From: an uncultured Acetatifactor sp.
GTDB lineage: Bacteria > Bacillota > Clostridia > Lachnospirales > Lachnospiraceae
Length of the DNA stretch: 64,000 bases
Assembly: GCA_910577665.1 (NCBI GenBank)
Contig: CAJTOJ010000005.1
Location: 69,150-133,149 of the forward strand
Reading direction: 5' to 3'
Below the pieces are notes generated by a model. It was not told where the DNA came from, did not search any database, and saw only the letters and a program-made list of their open reading frames with translations. Each line of letters opens with the position of its first letter. The first letter of the stretch is position 1. Both the position numbers and the translations under genes were made by a program. Positions 37,378 to 45,958 of the stretch are shown here, in pieces.

Positions 37378-37625
37378 CTTAAACTTCCTCCTTCTTACTC
37401 CATTTTTCTATTTGACACCTATATTAACCCTTGGTACGGCACCAGCCTGTACAGTTTTCCCATCATCCTGTGCCACTCCACCATAGTCGCTGGCAGGACA
37501 CCTATACAGACATCCGCTCTTTTTCATGGATAAGGGGCATTCCAGGCCAGGGCCATACCAGGGATAACATCACCATTGCGTTTCACATCCGTGCCGTTTC
37601 CGGCGGCATTCCAGAAAAGCCGTTG

Positions 37626-38537
37626 TTATCCCTTTACAGCCCCGATCATCACACCCTTTGTAAAGAACTTCTGCACAAAGGGATATACGATCAAGATGGG
37701 CAGAACTGTCACTACCGTGGAAGCCAGTTTCACCGCCTGCTCCGGCGGTGCGCCTGCCACCCCGAAGTCCATCCGGCTCCCCAGCAGGTCAAATCCCTGG
37801 GCCAGCAGGACGATGGACCGCAGGATCAGCTGGGCTGTCTGCTTGCTGGTATCATTGATGTAGAGCATACAGCTGAAATAGTCATTCCAGAATCCCACCG
37901 CATAGAACAGGCCCATGGATGCCAGGACCGGTTTGGACAGGGGCAGTACAATCCGGGCAAATACTGTAAAATCAGACCCTCCGTCCATCACCGTGGCCTC
38001 CTCCAGTTCCTTGGGCACCCCCTCGAAGAAATTCTTGATGATGACCATATTGAAGGCGCTGATGGCTCCGGGCACTGTCAAGGCCGCAAAGCTGTCCAGC
38101 ATCTTCAGATTTTTCACCAGCAGGAAGGTAGGGATCATTCCCCCCGAAAATACCATGGTAATGATGACCATGTTCAGGATCAGGTTCCTTCCCTGGAATT
38201 CCTTCTTGGACAGGGGATAGGCAAAGGTAGTGGAAAAGACCATGGCGATGGCTGTGCCAATCACCGTGACAATCACTGTGTTCTTCAGCCCGTTCAGGAT
38301 TCTCCCGTCCTCCAGGATAAATTTGTAGGCATTCAGGGAAAATTCCCTGGGAATGATCAGGAATGGACGCTGCGCTAGTTCCCGCTCCGTGGCAAAGGAT
38401 CCCCCGAAGACATACAGAAACGGCAGCACGGCCAGAACCGCCACCAGCCCCACAAAGAGATAAATGCAGACCGATGTGATCCGGGTGCTTAGGGAACCCT
38501 TTATCTTCTTCCTCTTATATTTCTTCTTTCCAGCCAC
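37626..38537 (-). CDS. Carbohydrate ABC permease, LplC/YtcP type
   Basis: This is the second inner-membrane permease of the operon, about 303 residues with six helices. The EAA loop contacting the ATPase reads EELEEATVMDGGSDFTVF-like in the segment after GVPKE. The C-terminus KFFTKGVMIGAVKG is characteristic of this subfamily. The start is placed at GTG 38537, which has AAAGGAG six bases before it. A GTG at 38576 would overlap the upstream gene and has no such site. A gap of about 250 bases to the binding-protein gene holds no frame. Confidence 0.88.
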   Translation of the reverse strand: MAGKKKYKRKKIKGSLSTRITSVCIYLFVGLVAVLAVLPFLYVFGGSFATERELAQRPFLIIPREFSLNAYKFILEDGRILNGLKNTVIVTVIGTAIAMVFSTTFAYPLSKKEFQGRNLILNMVIITMVFSGGMIPTFLLVKNLKMLDSFAALTVPGAISAFNMVIIKNFFEGVPKELEEATVMDGGSDFTVFARIVLPLSKPVLASMGLFYAVGFWNDYFSCMLYINDTSKQTAQLILRSIVLLAQGFDLLGSRMDFGVAGAPPEQAVKLASTVVTVLPILIVYPFVQKFFTKGVMIGAVKG

Positions 38538-38553
38538 CTTGTTCTCCTTTCCA

Positions 38554-39510
38554 TCAGTAAATACCCGATTCACCACATTTTTTTGCCAGCCAGTTGGTTC
38601 CCATTACCATGATACAGCCCACGATTCCTTTGAACATCCCCACTGCAGTGGAAAAGGAATACTGCCCGTTGGTGACGCCGATCCGGTATACATACGTATC
38701 GAACACCTCTGCCACGGAGCGGTTTAGGGAATTGGCCATCAGGTAGATCTGTTCATATCCTGTATTCAGCAGGGAACCCACCCGAAGAATCAGCATGATG
38801 ATAATCGTCCCTTTGATGGCAGGCAGGGTAATGTGCCACATCTGCTGCCACCTGCCGGCCCCGTCCACCCTGGCTGCCTCATACAGTTCCATATCCACGC
38901 CCGCCAGGGCTGCCAGGAACACGATCATGCCCCATCCTGTCTCCTTCCAGATATTCTGGATGAGGATGATCCCCCGGAAATACTGTTTGCCCGATAAAAA
39001 CGGCACTGTATGTCCCGTGAAAGCCTGCACGATCAGATTGATAATGCCCGTACCCTCATTCAGCAGGGTATAGGTAATGCTGGCCACTACCACAAAAGAG
39101 ATGAAATGGGGCACATATACCATAGTCTGCACCAGATTCTTATATTTTAAATGCATCACCTCATTGAGCAGCAAAGCCATAATCACCGGCATGGGGAAGT
39201 AAAACAGCAGGTTCAGGAACGATATGGCCAGTGTGTTTCTCAACAGCATGAAAAAATCCGAACCAATGAAGAAGTTCCTAAAATGCTTCCATCCCACAAA
39301 AGGACTTTGCAGGAATCCTGCAAACGGGCTGTAATCCTGGAAGGCAATCATCAGTCCTCCCATGGGAATGTACTTGAATATAAGGAAGTAGATACACCCC
39401 GGCAGGATCATCAGATACAGGATCCAGTGCCGCCTAACATACTTTCCAAAGGGCACCCTGGGTATGTATTCTTTTTCTTTTTTTCTTCTTTTCACTTTCG
39501 TCTGTTCCAT
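38554..39510 (-). CDS. Carbohydrate ABC permease, LplB type
   Basis: This is the first permease of the sugar importer, 318 residues with six helices. After a basic N-terminal tail come LYLMILPGCIYFLIFKYIPMGG and a later ELYEAARVDGAGRWQQ EAA loop for coupling to the ATPase. The end KKCGESGIY is typical of LplB proteins. Start 39510 (MEQTKVK) has AGGAGG seven bases upstream. It is the first gene after the terminator that closes the AraC gene, so an ABC-operon promoter should lie at about 39560-39670. I see only a weak TATAAA there. Confidence 0.9.
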   Translation of the reverse strand: MEQTKVKRRKKEKEYIPRVPFGKYVRRHWILYLMILPGCIYFLIFKYIPMGGLMIAFQDYSPFAGFLQSPFVGWKHFRNFFIGSDFFMLLRNTLAISFLNLLFYFPMPVIMALLLNEVMHLKYKNLVQTMVYVPHFISFVVVASITYTLLNEGTGIINLIVQAFTGHTVPFLSGKQYFRGIILIQNIWKETGWGMIVFLAALAGVDMELYEAARVDGAGRWQQMWHITLPAIKGTIIIMLILRVGSLLNTGYEQIYLMANSLNRSVAEVFDTYVYRIGVTNGQYSFSTAVGMFKGIVGCIMVMGTNWLAKKCGESGIY

Positions 39511-39675
39511 GTCACACCCTCCTTCTTCATGGGTCAAATCTAGCATCCTTCATAACCAAAATCAATGTTCCGATCCTTTGCAATGTTTATTCTGCCCTGT
39601 TTTGCAAGATTTGGATACCATGGTTTATACAGAATGCACATAATGCCTTGCATAGAAAAGAATGCGTTTCCCAAA

Positions 39676-39709
39676 ACCAAAAGACACAGGATTGGTTCTC
39701 CTGTGTCTT
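39676..39709 (-). terminator. Terminator after the AraC-type regulator
   Basis: AAGACACAGG pairs perfectly with CCTGTGTCTT (10 bases, nine-base loop), followed on the minus strand by a T-rich TTTTGGTTTT. It separates the regulator from the ABC operon. Confidence 0.65.
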
Positions 39710-39744
39710 CTACTGCCTGCCAGATCTCCCGGTGCCTACCCACA

Positions 39745-42087
39745 CTATCCCCTGTTCATCTTCCGGAACTTTCCCGGGCTGACCTTCTCATATTTTGTGA
39801 AAAAGCGGTTAAAGTTCTGGGCGCTGGTATAATTCAGCTGTTCCGCAATCTCCGCAATTGTCATGTCTGTCTCCAGCAGCAGGGACCTGGCCAGGTCCAT
39901 CTTGTAACCTGCCAGGTATTCGCTGAAGGTGACATGCATCCGGCTGGTCATGATCTTCCAGATATAGCTGGGGTGATGCCCCAGGATGTCTGCACATTCC
40001 CCCAGGGTAATATTCCCCTTCCTCTCCCGGACCAGGTTCAGGATCTGGTTCAAGAGGGAGTCCACTGACCCTTCCCGGAATTCCCTTAGCTTTTGTATCA
40101 CAGGCCGGATCACCATCTCCTTATAAAAATTGCCGATCCGGTCCCATCCATAGATACTGTTCAATTCAGAGAACAGATCCCTGTTCTGCCCCTCGAAAAT
40201 CTCATTCACCGACAAGCCGGCCGCCCCCGCCACAGAGAGCACTGCTGCCAGGTATTTATACAGGGCCAGCGTCCTCTCCTGGAAGATCACTTTGTTTTCT
40301 GCCAGGGACCCCAGGAACTCCTCTGTGACAGTTCCTGCCAGTTTCTCATCACAGTCTGCCACGGCTTCCTTGATCCGTGTCTCGCAGTTCATGTCATAAT
40401 ACAGTGTCTTCTGGTATTGGACAACAGAATCCTCAAAAAAGACCAGGTCATATTTATCCTCAATTTCTTCCTGGCATTTCCTTTTCATGGCTTCATTATT
40501 TTTCAAGGCCTCCAGGCTTTCCCCATAGGCCTTTTTCAAGCCGTCCAGCCTGCAGAACACATTGCTGACACCACTGTAGACAAATATCTTCCCCATGGAC
40601 TGCACATATTCCTCCAGATCATGCTGGTATTTCAGCACCTTCTCCTGGACCACCCCCCTGTCATCTGCGGATATCAGAGAGAACAGGACGGTACCGTTCC
40701 AGAAGGGACCCATCAAGGAGATCTGTGCCAACCCTGTGGGCATATTGTTCACGATGCTTAGGAAAATGATATCCTTCCGGGTATCCTGCACCATGGTATC
40801 ACCGATGCCGCCTCCATCCATATCCATCCGCATGGCAGTGGAGACCACATACAGGTACCGTCCCGGCTTTAACCCCATCTGCCCCATCCTGTCTGCCACC
40901 GTTTCTCCCTGGATCTCCCCATTTAAGATCCGGCGGATCAACAGTTCCTGTAGTTGCATCTTCTGGGACTCCACCACTTCCACCAGATCTGCATTGCTGG
41001 CCGCCAGCTGGCCCATTGCGGTACTGATATAGGTAAATTCATTCTGTTTCTCATTTGCCCCTGGTGCAGCCCTCTTTGGGTCAATACCCAGGGCATATTT
41101 CACCAGCTGGCCTACCGGGGCATAGATCCTCTCTGTCCCATGGTATGCCAGGATAAACTCCACAAATAATACCAGGATCACCAGAAAGGCCAGCAGCAGG
41201 ATCCCGTTTCCCCCATCGCTTACCATGCTTCTGTCATAACTGGCAATATACGTCCAGCCGCTCAGTCCCGAATGGCTGACTGCCATCCGCAGGCCTCCCT
41301 CCCGCACCGTGACCAAGTCCCCGGTATGCCCCCCCAGTCCAAGGGTTTCGCCAGGCACAAGCTGCCGGACAATGTCCCCTGTGTCCTGGCTGTCTGTGTA
41401 AACCAGCCTTCTCCTGTCATCCAGGATCGTCATACCGTATTCCCCGGTTCCCTGGCGGGCCAACGCTCCCAGCTGCTGCATATCCACATTGATGATCAGC
41501 AACATATCGCATTCCCTTGCCAGCAGGGGAATCTTGACTACCCGGCTCAGTCCCCGCACATTGACTTCCAGACGATTGATGGCATCTGCTTCCACCCTGT
41601 TCCCCACTTGATTCTCCCAGAAGGAACTCTGGGAGTACAGCTTCCCTGCCTCTTCAAAAAGGGCTTCCACCTCCTGGTAATTGATAGCCTCTTCCAGGGC
41701 ATACAGGCCCCGGTTGGACAACACCCAGCCATACTTTAGATTCACCAGGCTGTATCCCTTGATATACTGGCTCAGATAAAGGGGACCCTGCAGCTGCTTC
41801 TGGATATCTTTCACTCCGCTGTAATATTGGTTCCAGACATCCTGTCCCGCCAGTTCCCTTATAGATGCAGTGTCCACTTCCTCCTGATAGATCCTGCTCA
41901 GATTGTATACCACATTGTCCACACGGCCCTGCAGCTGTTCCACGGATGCCTCCAGGGAGATATCCAGACGTTTCCCCATCTCATTCAGATAGATGATGTA
42001 GGATCCGCTCCCCACCACCAGCACGGCCAGCAAAGGCAATAGCAGCAGTTGGATAAAGATACCCCGTTTATATCTTACCTTCCGCAT
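39745..42087 (-). CDS. Membrane-bound AraC-family transcriptional regulator
   Basis: This 780-residue one-component sensor has a membrane helix near residues 10-33, an extracytoplasmic region of about 270 residues, and a second helix near residue 300. A cytoplasmic linker (HAMP-like position) follows, then a C-terminal AraC domain with two helix-turn-helix motifs (last 100 residues, ending ERKGNITLGECADILG...ITEYTSAQNFNRFF-like). Such proteins sense a sugar outside and turn on the adjacent ABC operon. GGGAGG precedes the start. It lies between two esterase-fold genes and the importer, so it is the likely regulator of this locus. Confidence 0.9.
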   Translation of the reverse strand: MRKVRYKRGIFIQLLLLPLLAVLVVGSGSYIIYLNEMGKRLDISLEASVEQLQGRVDNVVYNLSRIYQEEVDTASIRELAGQDVWNQYYSGVKDIQKQLQGPLYLSQYIKGYSLVNLKYGWVLSNRGLYALEEAINYQEVEALFEEAGKLYSQSSFWENQVGNRVEADAINRLEVNVRGLSRVVKIPLLARECDMLLIINVDMQQLGALARQGTGEYGMTILDDRRRLVYTDSQDTGDIVRQLVPGETLGLGGHTGDLVTVREGGLRMAVSHSGLSGWTYIASYDRSMVSDGGNGILLLAFLVILVLFVEFILAYHGTERIYAPVGQLVKYALGIDPKRAAPGANEKQNEFTYISTAMGQLAASNADLVEVVESQKMQLQELLIRRILNGEIQGETVADRMGQMGLKPGRYLYVVSTAMRMDMDGGGIGDTMVQDTRKDIIFLSIVNNMPTGLAQISLMGPFWNGTVLFSLISADDRGVVQEKVLKYQHDLEEYVQSMGKIFVYSGVSNVFCRLDGLKKAYGESLEALKNNEAMKRKCQEEIEDKYDLVFFEDSVVQYQKTLYYDMNCETRIKEAVADCDEKLAGTVTEEFLGSLAENKVIFQERTLALYKYLAAVLSVAGAAGLSVNEIFEGQNRDLFSELNSIYGWDRIGNFYKEMVIRPVIQKLREFREGSVDSLLNQILNLVRERKGNITLGECADILGHHPSYIWKIMTSRMHVTFSEYLAGYKMDLARSLLLETDMTIAEIAEQLNYTSAQNFNRFFTKYEKVSPGKFRKMNRG

Positions 42088-42118
42088 CTGGTCCTCCCTT
42101 TTTGTCTCTACGCCTTTC

Positions 42119-42886
42119 TTATCCGATCTGGTGGAACTCCAGGAAATCCTGCAGCGCCCTGTCTATAAAAGCATAGGTATGTCCCATATCCTCATATTCC
42201 CGGTAATGGTAGCCAAAGGGATTCCCTTCTATCTTCTGGAAAAAATGCCGCACAAGCTGGTTCTTGTCATGCCAGGGGTCAAACCTGCCGCAGGCATGGT
42301 AGACCTGGGGCAGAGTCCTTTCCTCCTGCAACAGCTTTCTGGCACAGTGTTTCAAGGAATACTCTGTCCCCTGTATCTCCCCGGTTCCGAACATGGCGAT
42401 CCGGTTCCGGGACCAGTCCCCGCCATCATCCGGAAAAGGATTGTCCTCCTGGTCCCCTGCCGCAAAGGCGCCTATATGGCCAAAGGTTTCCGGATAGGTC
42501 AGCCCGATTTTCAGGCACCCATACCCCCCATTGGAGAAACCGCACACATAATTGTCTTCCCGGTCTTCCGAAAATACCGTGAACATCTTCCGCAGCAGCC
42601 TTGGAAGTTCCACTCCCACCCAGGTTCCATAGGCGGGGCCATTGGCCATATCCACATAGCAGGAATTGTGTACCCCCGGCATGACCAGTATGATTCCCCG
42701 CTCCTCTGCCAGGCGGACAGCATTGGTATGGTTCACCCAGTCCAGGTGATCCCCATATCCGCCGTGGTAAAGCCATACCACTTTATATTTGTGTGTCCTG
42801 TGGTGCTCCCAGCCCGGTATCACCAGGCTGACGTCCATGGTCAACTGCAATGTCTCCGAATCCAGCATCAACTCTATAAAACTCAT
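42119..42886 (-). CDS. Esterase, EstA/esterase D family
   Basis: This 255-residue protein is a putative esterase (PF00756-type fold) with the nucleophile in GFSNGGYG (S118) and a C-terminal His in EDMGHTYAF. An oxyanion loop is in the LYHGGYGDH segment. Family members hydrolyse short-chain or feruloyl esters. No signal peptide is seen. The start at 42886 has GAAAGGA nine bases upstream. A neighbouring relative at 43105-43884 lacks the catalytic residues, so this copy probably carries the activity. It is 31 bases before the AraC regulator gene. Confidence 0.83.
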   Translation of the reverse strand: MSFIELMLDSETLQLTMDVSLVIPGWEHHRTHKYKVVWLYHGGYGDHLDWVNHTNAVRLAEERGIILVMPGVHNSCYVDMANGPAYGTWVGVELPRLLRKMFTVFSEDREDNYVCGFSNGGYGCLKIGLTYPETFGHIGAFAAGDQEDNPFPDDGGDWSRNRIAMFGTGEIQGTEYSLKHCARKLLQEERTLPQVYHACGRFDPWHDKNQLVRHFFQKIEGNPFGYHYREYEDMGHTYAFIDRALQDFLEFHQIG

Positions 42887-43007
42887 ACGGATATCCTTTC
42901 CCCTATCAATTGCACCTGGCATGTCCCTTCATGGCTGCCTGCTGCATGATCCACCAGATCCCTAATTCCCCACTATTTCACGTCCTATCTGCTTCGCCTT
43001 GCGTCCG

Positions 43008-43068
43008 CTTCCCTGCACCTGCATCTGCTTTACCTGCATTCCCTTCCCTGCACCTGCATCTGTTTTAC
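43008..43068. repeat. Two 20-base direct repeats between esterase genes
   Basis: The sequence CTTCCCTGCACCTGCATCTG occurs at 43008-43027 and again at 43043-43062, each followed by YTTTAC. The unit spacing is 35 bases. The 218-base gap holds no gene; the repeat may be a tandem duplication or a paired protein site. Confidence 0.55.
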
Positions 43069-43104
43069 ACCTGTTTCCCTGTCAGCAGTGTTATCCTCTT
43101 CGTT

Positions 43105-43884
43105 TTACGCCTGCCAGAACCGGATGCATTTCTCCAGGCAGTCATACAGATAGTCCCTCCTGGATGACTTGCCAGTCTCTTCATATGCGACTGGTATCCC
43201 AAGTCCAGACGCCTCCTCATGGAACCGCCTGTTGTCCTCCAGCCGGGGATCCGTGTCCGGGCAGACCTGTAAAAGCCTGGGGAAGGCAACCCCTTCCTTT
43301 TCACCAGCCAGGCGTCTGGCTGCCAGGAACAGATCATTGCCATTCTCCTCCAGTTCCTGCCAGGTGCCAAACAAATGGCCGGCCGGGATCGTGGTACCCT
43401 GTTTCCCACAGGGCAGACTGGCCTGTTCCCCGTAGAAGCCCCGTATGTCCAGGATGCCGGAAAAAGAGGCCCCGCCGCCGAAGACCTCCGGCCTGTTCAG
43501 TACCTGCCGGAAAGCCCCATATCCCCCCATCCCGATCCCGGCGATAAAACGGTCTTCCCGCTGGCTGGACAGGGGAAGGATACCCTCCAGGTAGGCTGGC
43601 AGGTCATCACACAGATAATCCGAGAAAAAGTGGGCGCTGGGAAGGTTCACGTAGAAGCTGTTTAGTCCCTCCGGAAGCACCACTGTCAGGGCGTACTTCT
43701 CCACGAATTCCGGCAGGCTGCCCTGCAATAACCACTCTGCCCTGTTTTCCCCATAATCATGCAGCAGGTACAATGTCCTGCCCCCCTTTGCCCCCACCCC
43801 ATGCTCCGGGTACAGGACATCAAAGGATACCTGCATTCCCGCGGACCGGATATGGGTGTTGCTGTTAAAACGCATCCATGCCAT
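43105..43884 (-). CDS. Esterase-fold protein with missing nucleophile and His
   Basis: This 259-residue protein belongs to the EstA/tributyrin-esterase family by overall sequence (LYLLHDYGENRAEW, then VVLPEGLNSFY, then FFSDYLCDDLP). At the nucleophile elbow it reads AGIGMGGYGAF. The family serine (as in GLSMGGYGA) is Gly118, from a GGG codon. The C-terminal family G-x-H-x-W is replaced by GKSSRRDYLYD, with no His in the last 40 residues apart from one in RRFHEEA. So the catalytic triad appears broken while the reading frame is intact. A strong AGGAGG site is at the start. It may be a binding or regulatory pseudoenzyme beside the intact esterase at 42119. Confidence 0.82.
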   Translation of the reverse strand: MAWMRFNSNTHIRSAGMQVSFDVLYPEHGVGAKGGRTLYLLHDYGENRAEWLLQGSLPEFVEKYALTVVLPEGLNSFYVNLPSAHFFSDYLCDDLPAYLEGILPLSSQREDRFIAGIGMGGYGAFRQVLNRPEVFGGGASFSGILDIRGFYGEQASLPCGKQGTTIPAGHLFGTWQELEENGNDLFLAARRLAGEKEGVAFPRLLQVCPDTDPRLEDNRRFHEEASGLGIPVAYEETGKSSRRDYLYDCLEKCIRFWQA

Positions 43885-43982
43885 GATATTCCTCCTCTTT
43901 TTCTCTCTATGGCTTTCATTATAAGATATCCGGCAAAAGTAACACAATAAGCATTTTCTTTCTTTCCTTCCTAATACGGCAC

Positions 43983-44010
43983 AACCGGCGTGGCTTATGC
44001 CGCGCCGGTT
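43983..44010. other. Hairpin downstream of MATE gene
   Basis: AACCGGCGTGGC and GCCGCGCCGGTT form a 12-base stem (one G-T pair) with a TTAT loop; no T-run follows on the minus strand. A degenerate relative with a TTAC loop lies at about 45469-45488, on the other side of the MATE gene. Confidence 0.5.
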
Positions 44011-44060
44011 GATTGACCACTTTATAATGCCACAAACCATCTTAATATAAAAATCCACTG

Positions 44061-45419
44061 TCATGTCAAGTTCTGCACCCAGGTGTATTTCCGGTAATAC
44101 CAGTACACCACCGGTATTTTGACACATTCGTCCAGGCACAGGATAAAATATACTGCCAGCACTGGCAGGCGGAAATGGAATGCCGCCAGGAAGGCTGCCG
44201 GAATCACCAGCATCCACAATATGATCCCGTCACAGATACAGCCGAATTTTGACTTGCCGCCTGCACAGAATATGCCTCCGATCACCATATTATTGATGGA
44301 GCCGGCAATGGCATAATAGCTGGACATCAGCAGCATCCCGGAGAGATACCCGGTAGCCGTTTCCGTCAGATGGGAGAAGTGCAGGATCAGCGGACGCAGC
44401 GCCACAATCCCCAGGCAGGTGATTCCCCCGATCGTTGCGGCCAGTACCGTGGAATGTCTGGCATACTTTTTGGCCAGTTCCATCTGGTTCTTCCCCAGTT
44501 CGTTGCCCACCAGGATAGCCCCCGCGGTGGCCACGCCCTTAGACACGCAGGAGAGGATATTCCGCACAATATTGGCCAGGGAATTAGCCGCTACCGCGTC
44601 ATTCCCCAGGTGTCCGATAATGACGGAAAACATGGTCACACCCCCGCCCCAGAAGAAATAATTCCCCACTATGGGCAGGGTATACCGGTTGAAATCTTTC
44701 CGGATCTTCCGGTCCACAGATACCATATAAGCACACCGGATCCTGATGCTGCCCTCCCTCCTGGCTTCTGCCATGGTCCACCCGAACTGGACCGCAGAAG
44801 CCAGCACAGTGGCCAGGGCTGCCCCCTGGATTCCCATGGCCGGACATCCCAGGAAGCCGAAGATGAACACGGTGTTAAAGCATACATTCAGGATCATGGA
44901 AGAAGAGCCGATGATGGTGCTCTTCGCTGTCTTCCCGCTGTTTTTCATAATGCAGAGGTAGATCTGGGACAGTCCTAAAGGTACATAAGAGATGCCCGCT
45001 ATCCGCAGGTACCTGGCCCCGCGGCTGACTAGTGCCGTCTCGTTTGTCAGCAGGGACATGATCTGTTCCGGGAAGAAGAGGATCCCTCCCAGGAAAACCA
45101 CTGTCACCACCATCATATACCTCATGGCCAGGGCAAGGATCCGTTCCACGGTATCCCGCTCCCCCTTCCCCCAGTACTGGGCCGCCAGCATGGTAGTGCC
45201 CTGGACCAGGACCGTCACACAGAGGTTGTACACAAAAGTCACCTGCCCTGCCAGGGACACTGCAGACAAGGCCTCCTGCTCCAGAAAGCCCAGCATGAGG
45301 GCATCGGAAGCGCTTACCAGGGCGGTCATGAGATTCTGGAACGCAATGGGCAGCACCATTGCGCATAAATTGCGGTAAAATTGCTTTTGTTCCCGGGATA
45401 CCTTCAACCCAATTCTCAC
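44061..45419 (-). CDS. MATE family efflux transporter
   Basis: This 452-residue protein has twelve predicted membrane helices in two bundles, as expected for MATE proton- or sodium-coupled drug exporters. Matching features are the N-terminal FYRNLCAMVLPIAFQNLMTALV segment and the GIQGAALATVLA and GAILVGNELGKNQ repeats. Substrates cannot be told from sequence. It sits between the ArsC-like gene and the inactive esterase; the hairpins on both sides are described separately. Relation to the glycan locus is unclear. Confidence 0.88.
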   Translation of the reverse strand: MRIGLKVSREQKQFYRNLCAMVLPIAFQNLMTALVSASDALMLGFLEQEALSAVSLAGQVTFVYNLCVTVLVQGTTMLAAQYWGKGERDTVERILALAMRYMMVVTVVFLGGILFFPEQIMSLLTNETALVSRGARYLRIAGISYVPLGLSQIYLCIMKNSGKTAKSTIIGSSSMILNVCFNTVFIFGFLGCPAMGIQGAALATVLASAVQFGWTMAEARREGSIRIRCAYMVSVDRKIRKDFNRYTLPIVGNYFFWGGGVTMFSVIIGHLGNDAVAANSLANIVRNILSCVSKGVATAGAILVGNELGKNQMELAKKYARHSTVLAATIGGITCLGIVALRPLILHFSHLTETATGYLSGMLLMSSYYAIAGSINNMVIGGIFCAGGKSKFGCICDGIILWMLVIPAAFLAAFHFRLPVLAVYFILCLDECVKIPVVYWYYRKYTWVQNLT

Positions 45420-45590
45420 CTGCTTCCTCCGTTCTCTTTTATCGTATGAAACTTGTCTCTATAGCGCAACAGGCGCGACTTACGCCACGCCCGTCAAACG
45501 GAATCCTTACATAACGGTTCAACCGGTCACTGGACCGTCACACTGATACACATAATATGCGAAGAGAATCTGTTTTGACGTTCCTTGTCC

Positions 45591-45941
45591 TCACAGAAGC
45601 TTCTCTGCCCACTCTGCTTCCTTGAATCCCACCAGCACAAAGTCTTCCCCCACCGCCAGGGGCCGTTTTACCAGCATCCCGTCCGTGGCCAACAGCGCAA
45701 GCTGCTCCTCCTCGGACATGGCAGGCAGCTTATCCTTCAGCCCCAGCTCCTTATAGAGGTTGCCGCTGGTGTTGAAGAACCGCTTCAAGGGCAGGCCGCT
45801 TCTGTGATACCATTCTGTCAGTTCCTCACAGGTGGGATTCTGCTCCTTAATAGGCCGGTCTTCATAGGATAAACGGTTTGCCTGCAGCCAGGCTGCCGCT
45901 TTTTTGCAAGTACTGCATTTTGCATATTGAATCAATTGCAT
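45591..45941 (-). CDS. Spx/ArsC-family thioredoxin-fold protein
   Basis: This 116-residue protein is of the ArsC/Spx/YffB superfamily. The N-terminus has CSTC (Cys9 and Cys12) in the strand-loop-helix redox site, followed by the DRPIKEQNP segment. The late RPLAVGEDFVLVGFKE stretch is typical. Whether it acts as a redox-sensing regulator or a reductase is unknown. Start 45941 has AGGAGG six bases before it. It lies 17 bases after trpB2, so the two likely form one operon with the promoter at 47436-47464. Confidence 0.8.
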   Translation of the reverse strand: MQLIQYAKCSTCKKAAAWLQANRLSYEDRPIKEQNPTCEELTEWYHRSGLPLKRFFNTSGNLYKELGLKDKLPAMSEEEQLALLATDGMLVKRPLAVGEDFVLVGFKEAEWAEKLL

Positions 45942-45958
45942 GGGACACCTCCTGGTAA

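Noticed and set aside
37431..38378. 315-codon open frame antisense to the LplC-type permease
   Set aside because: It mirrors the permease gene; composition effect of GC-rich third positions.
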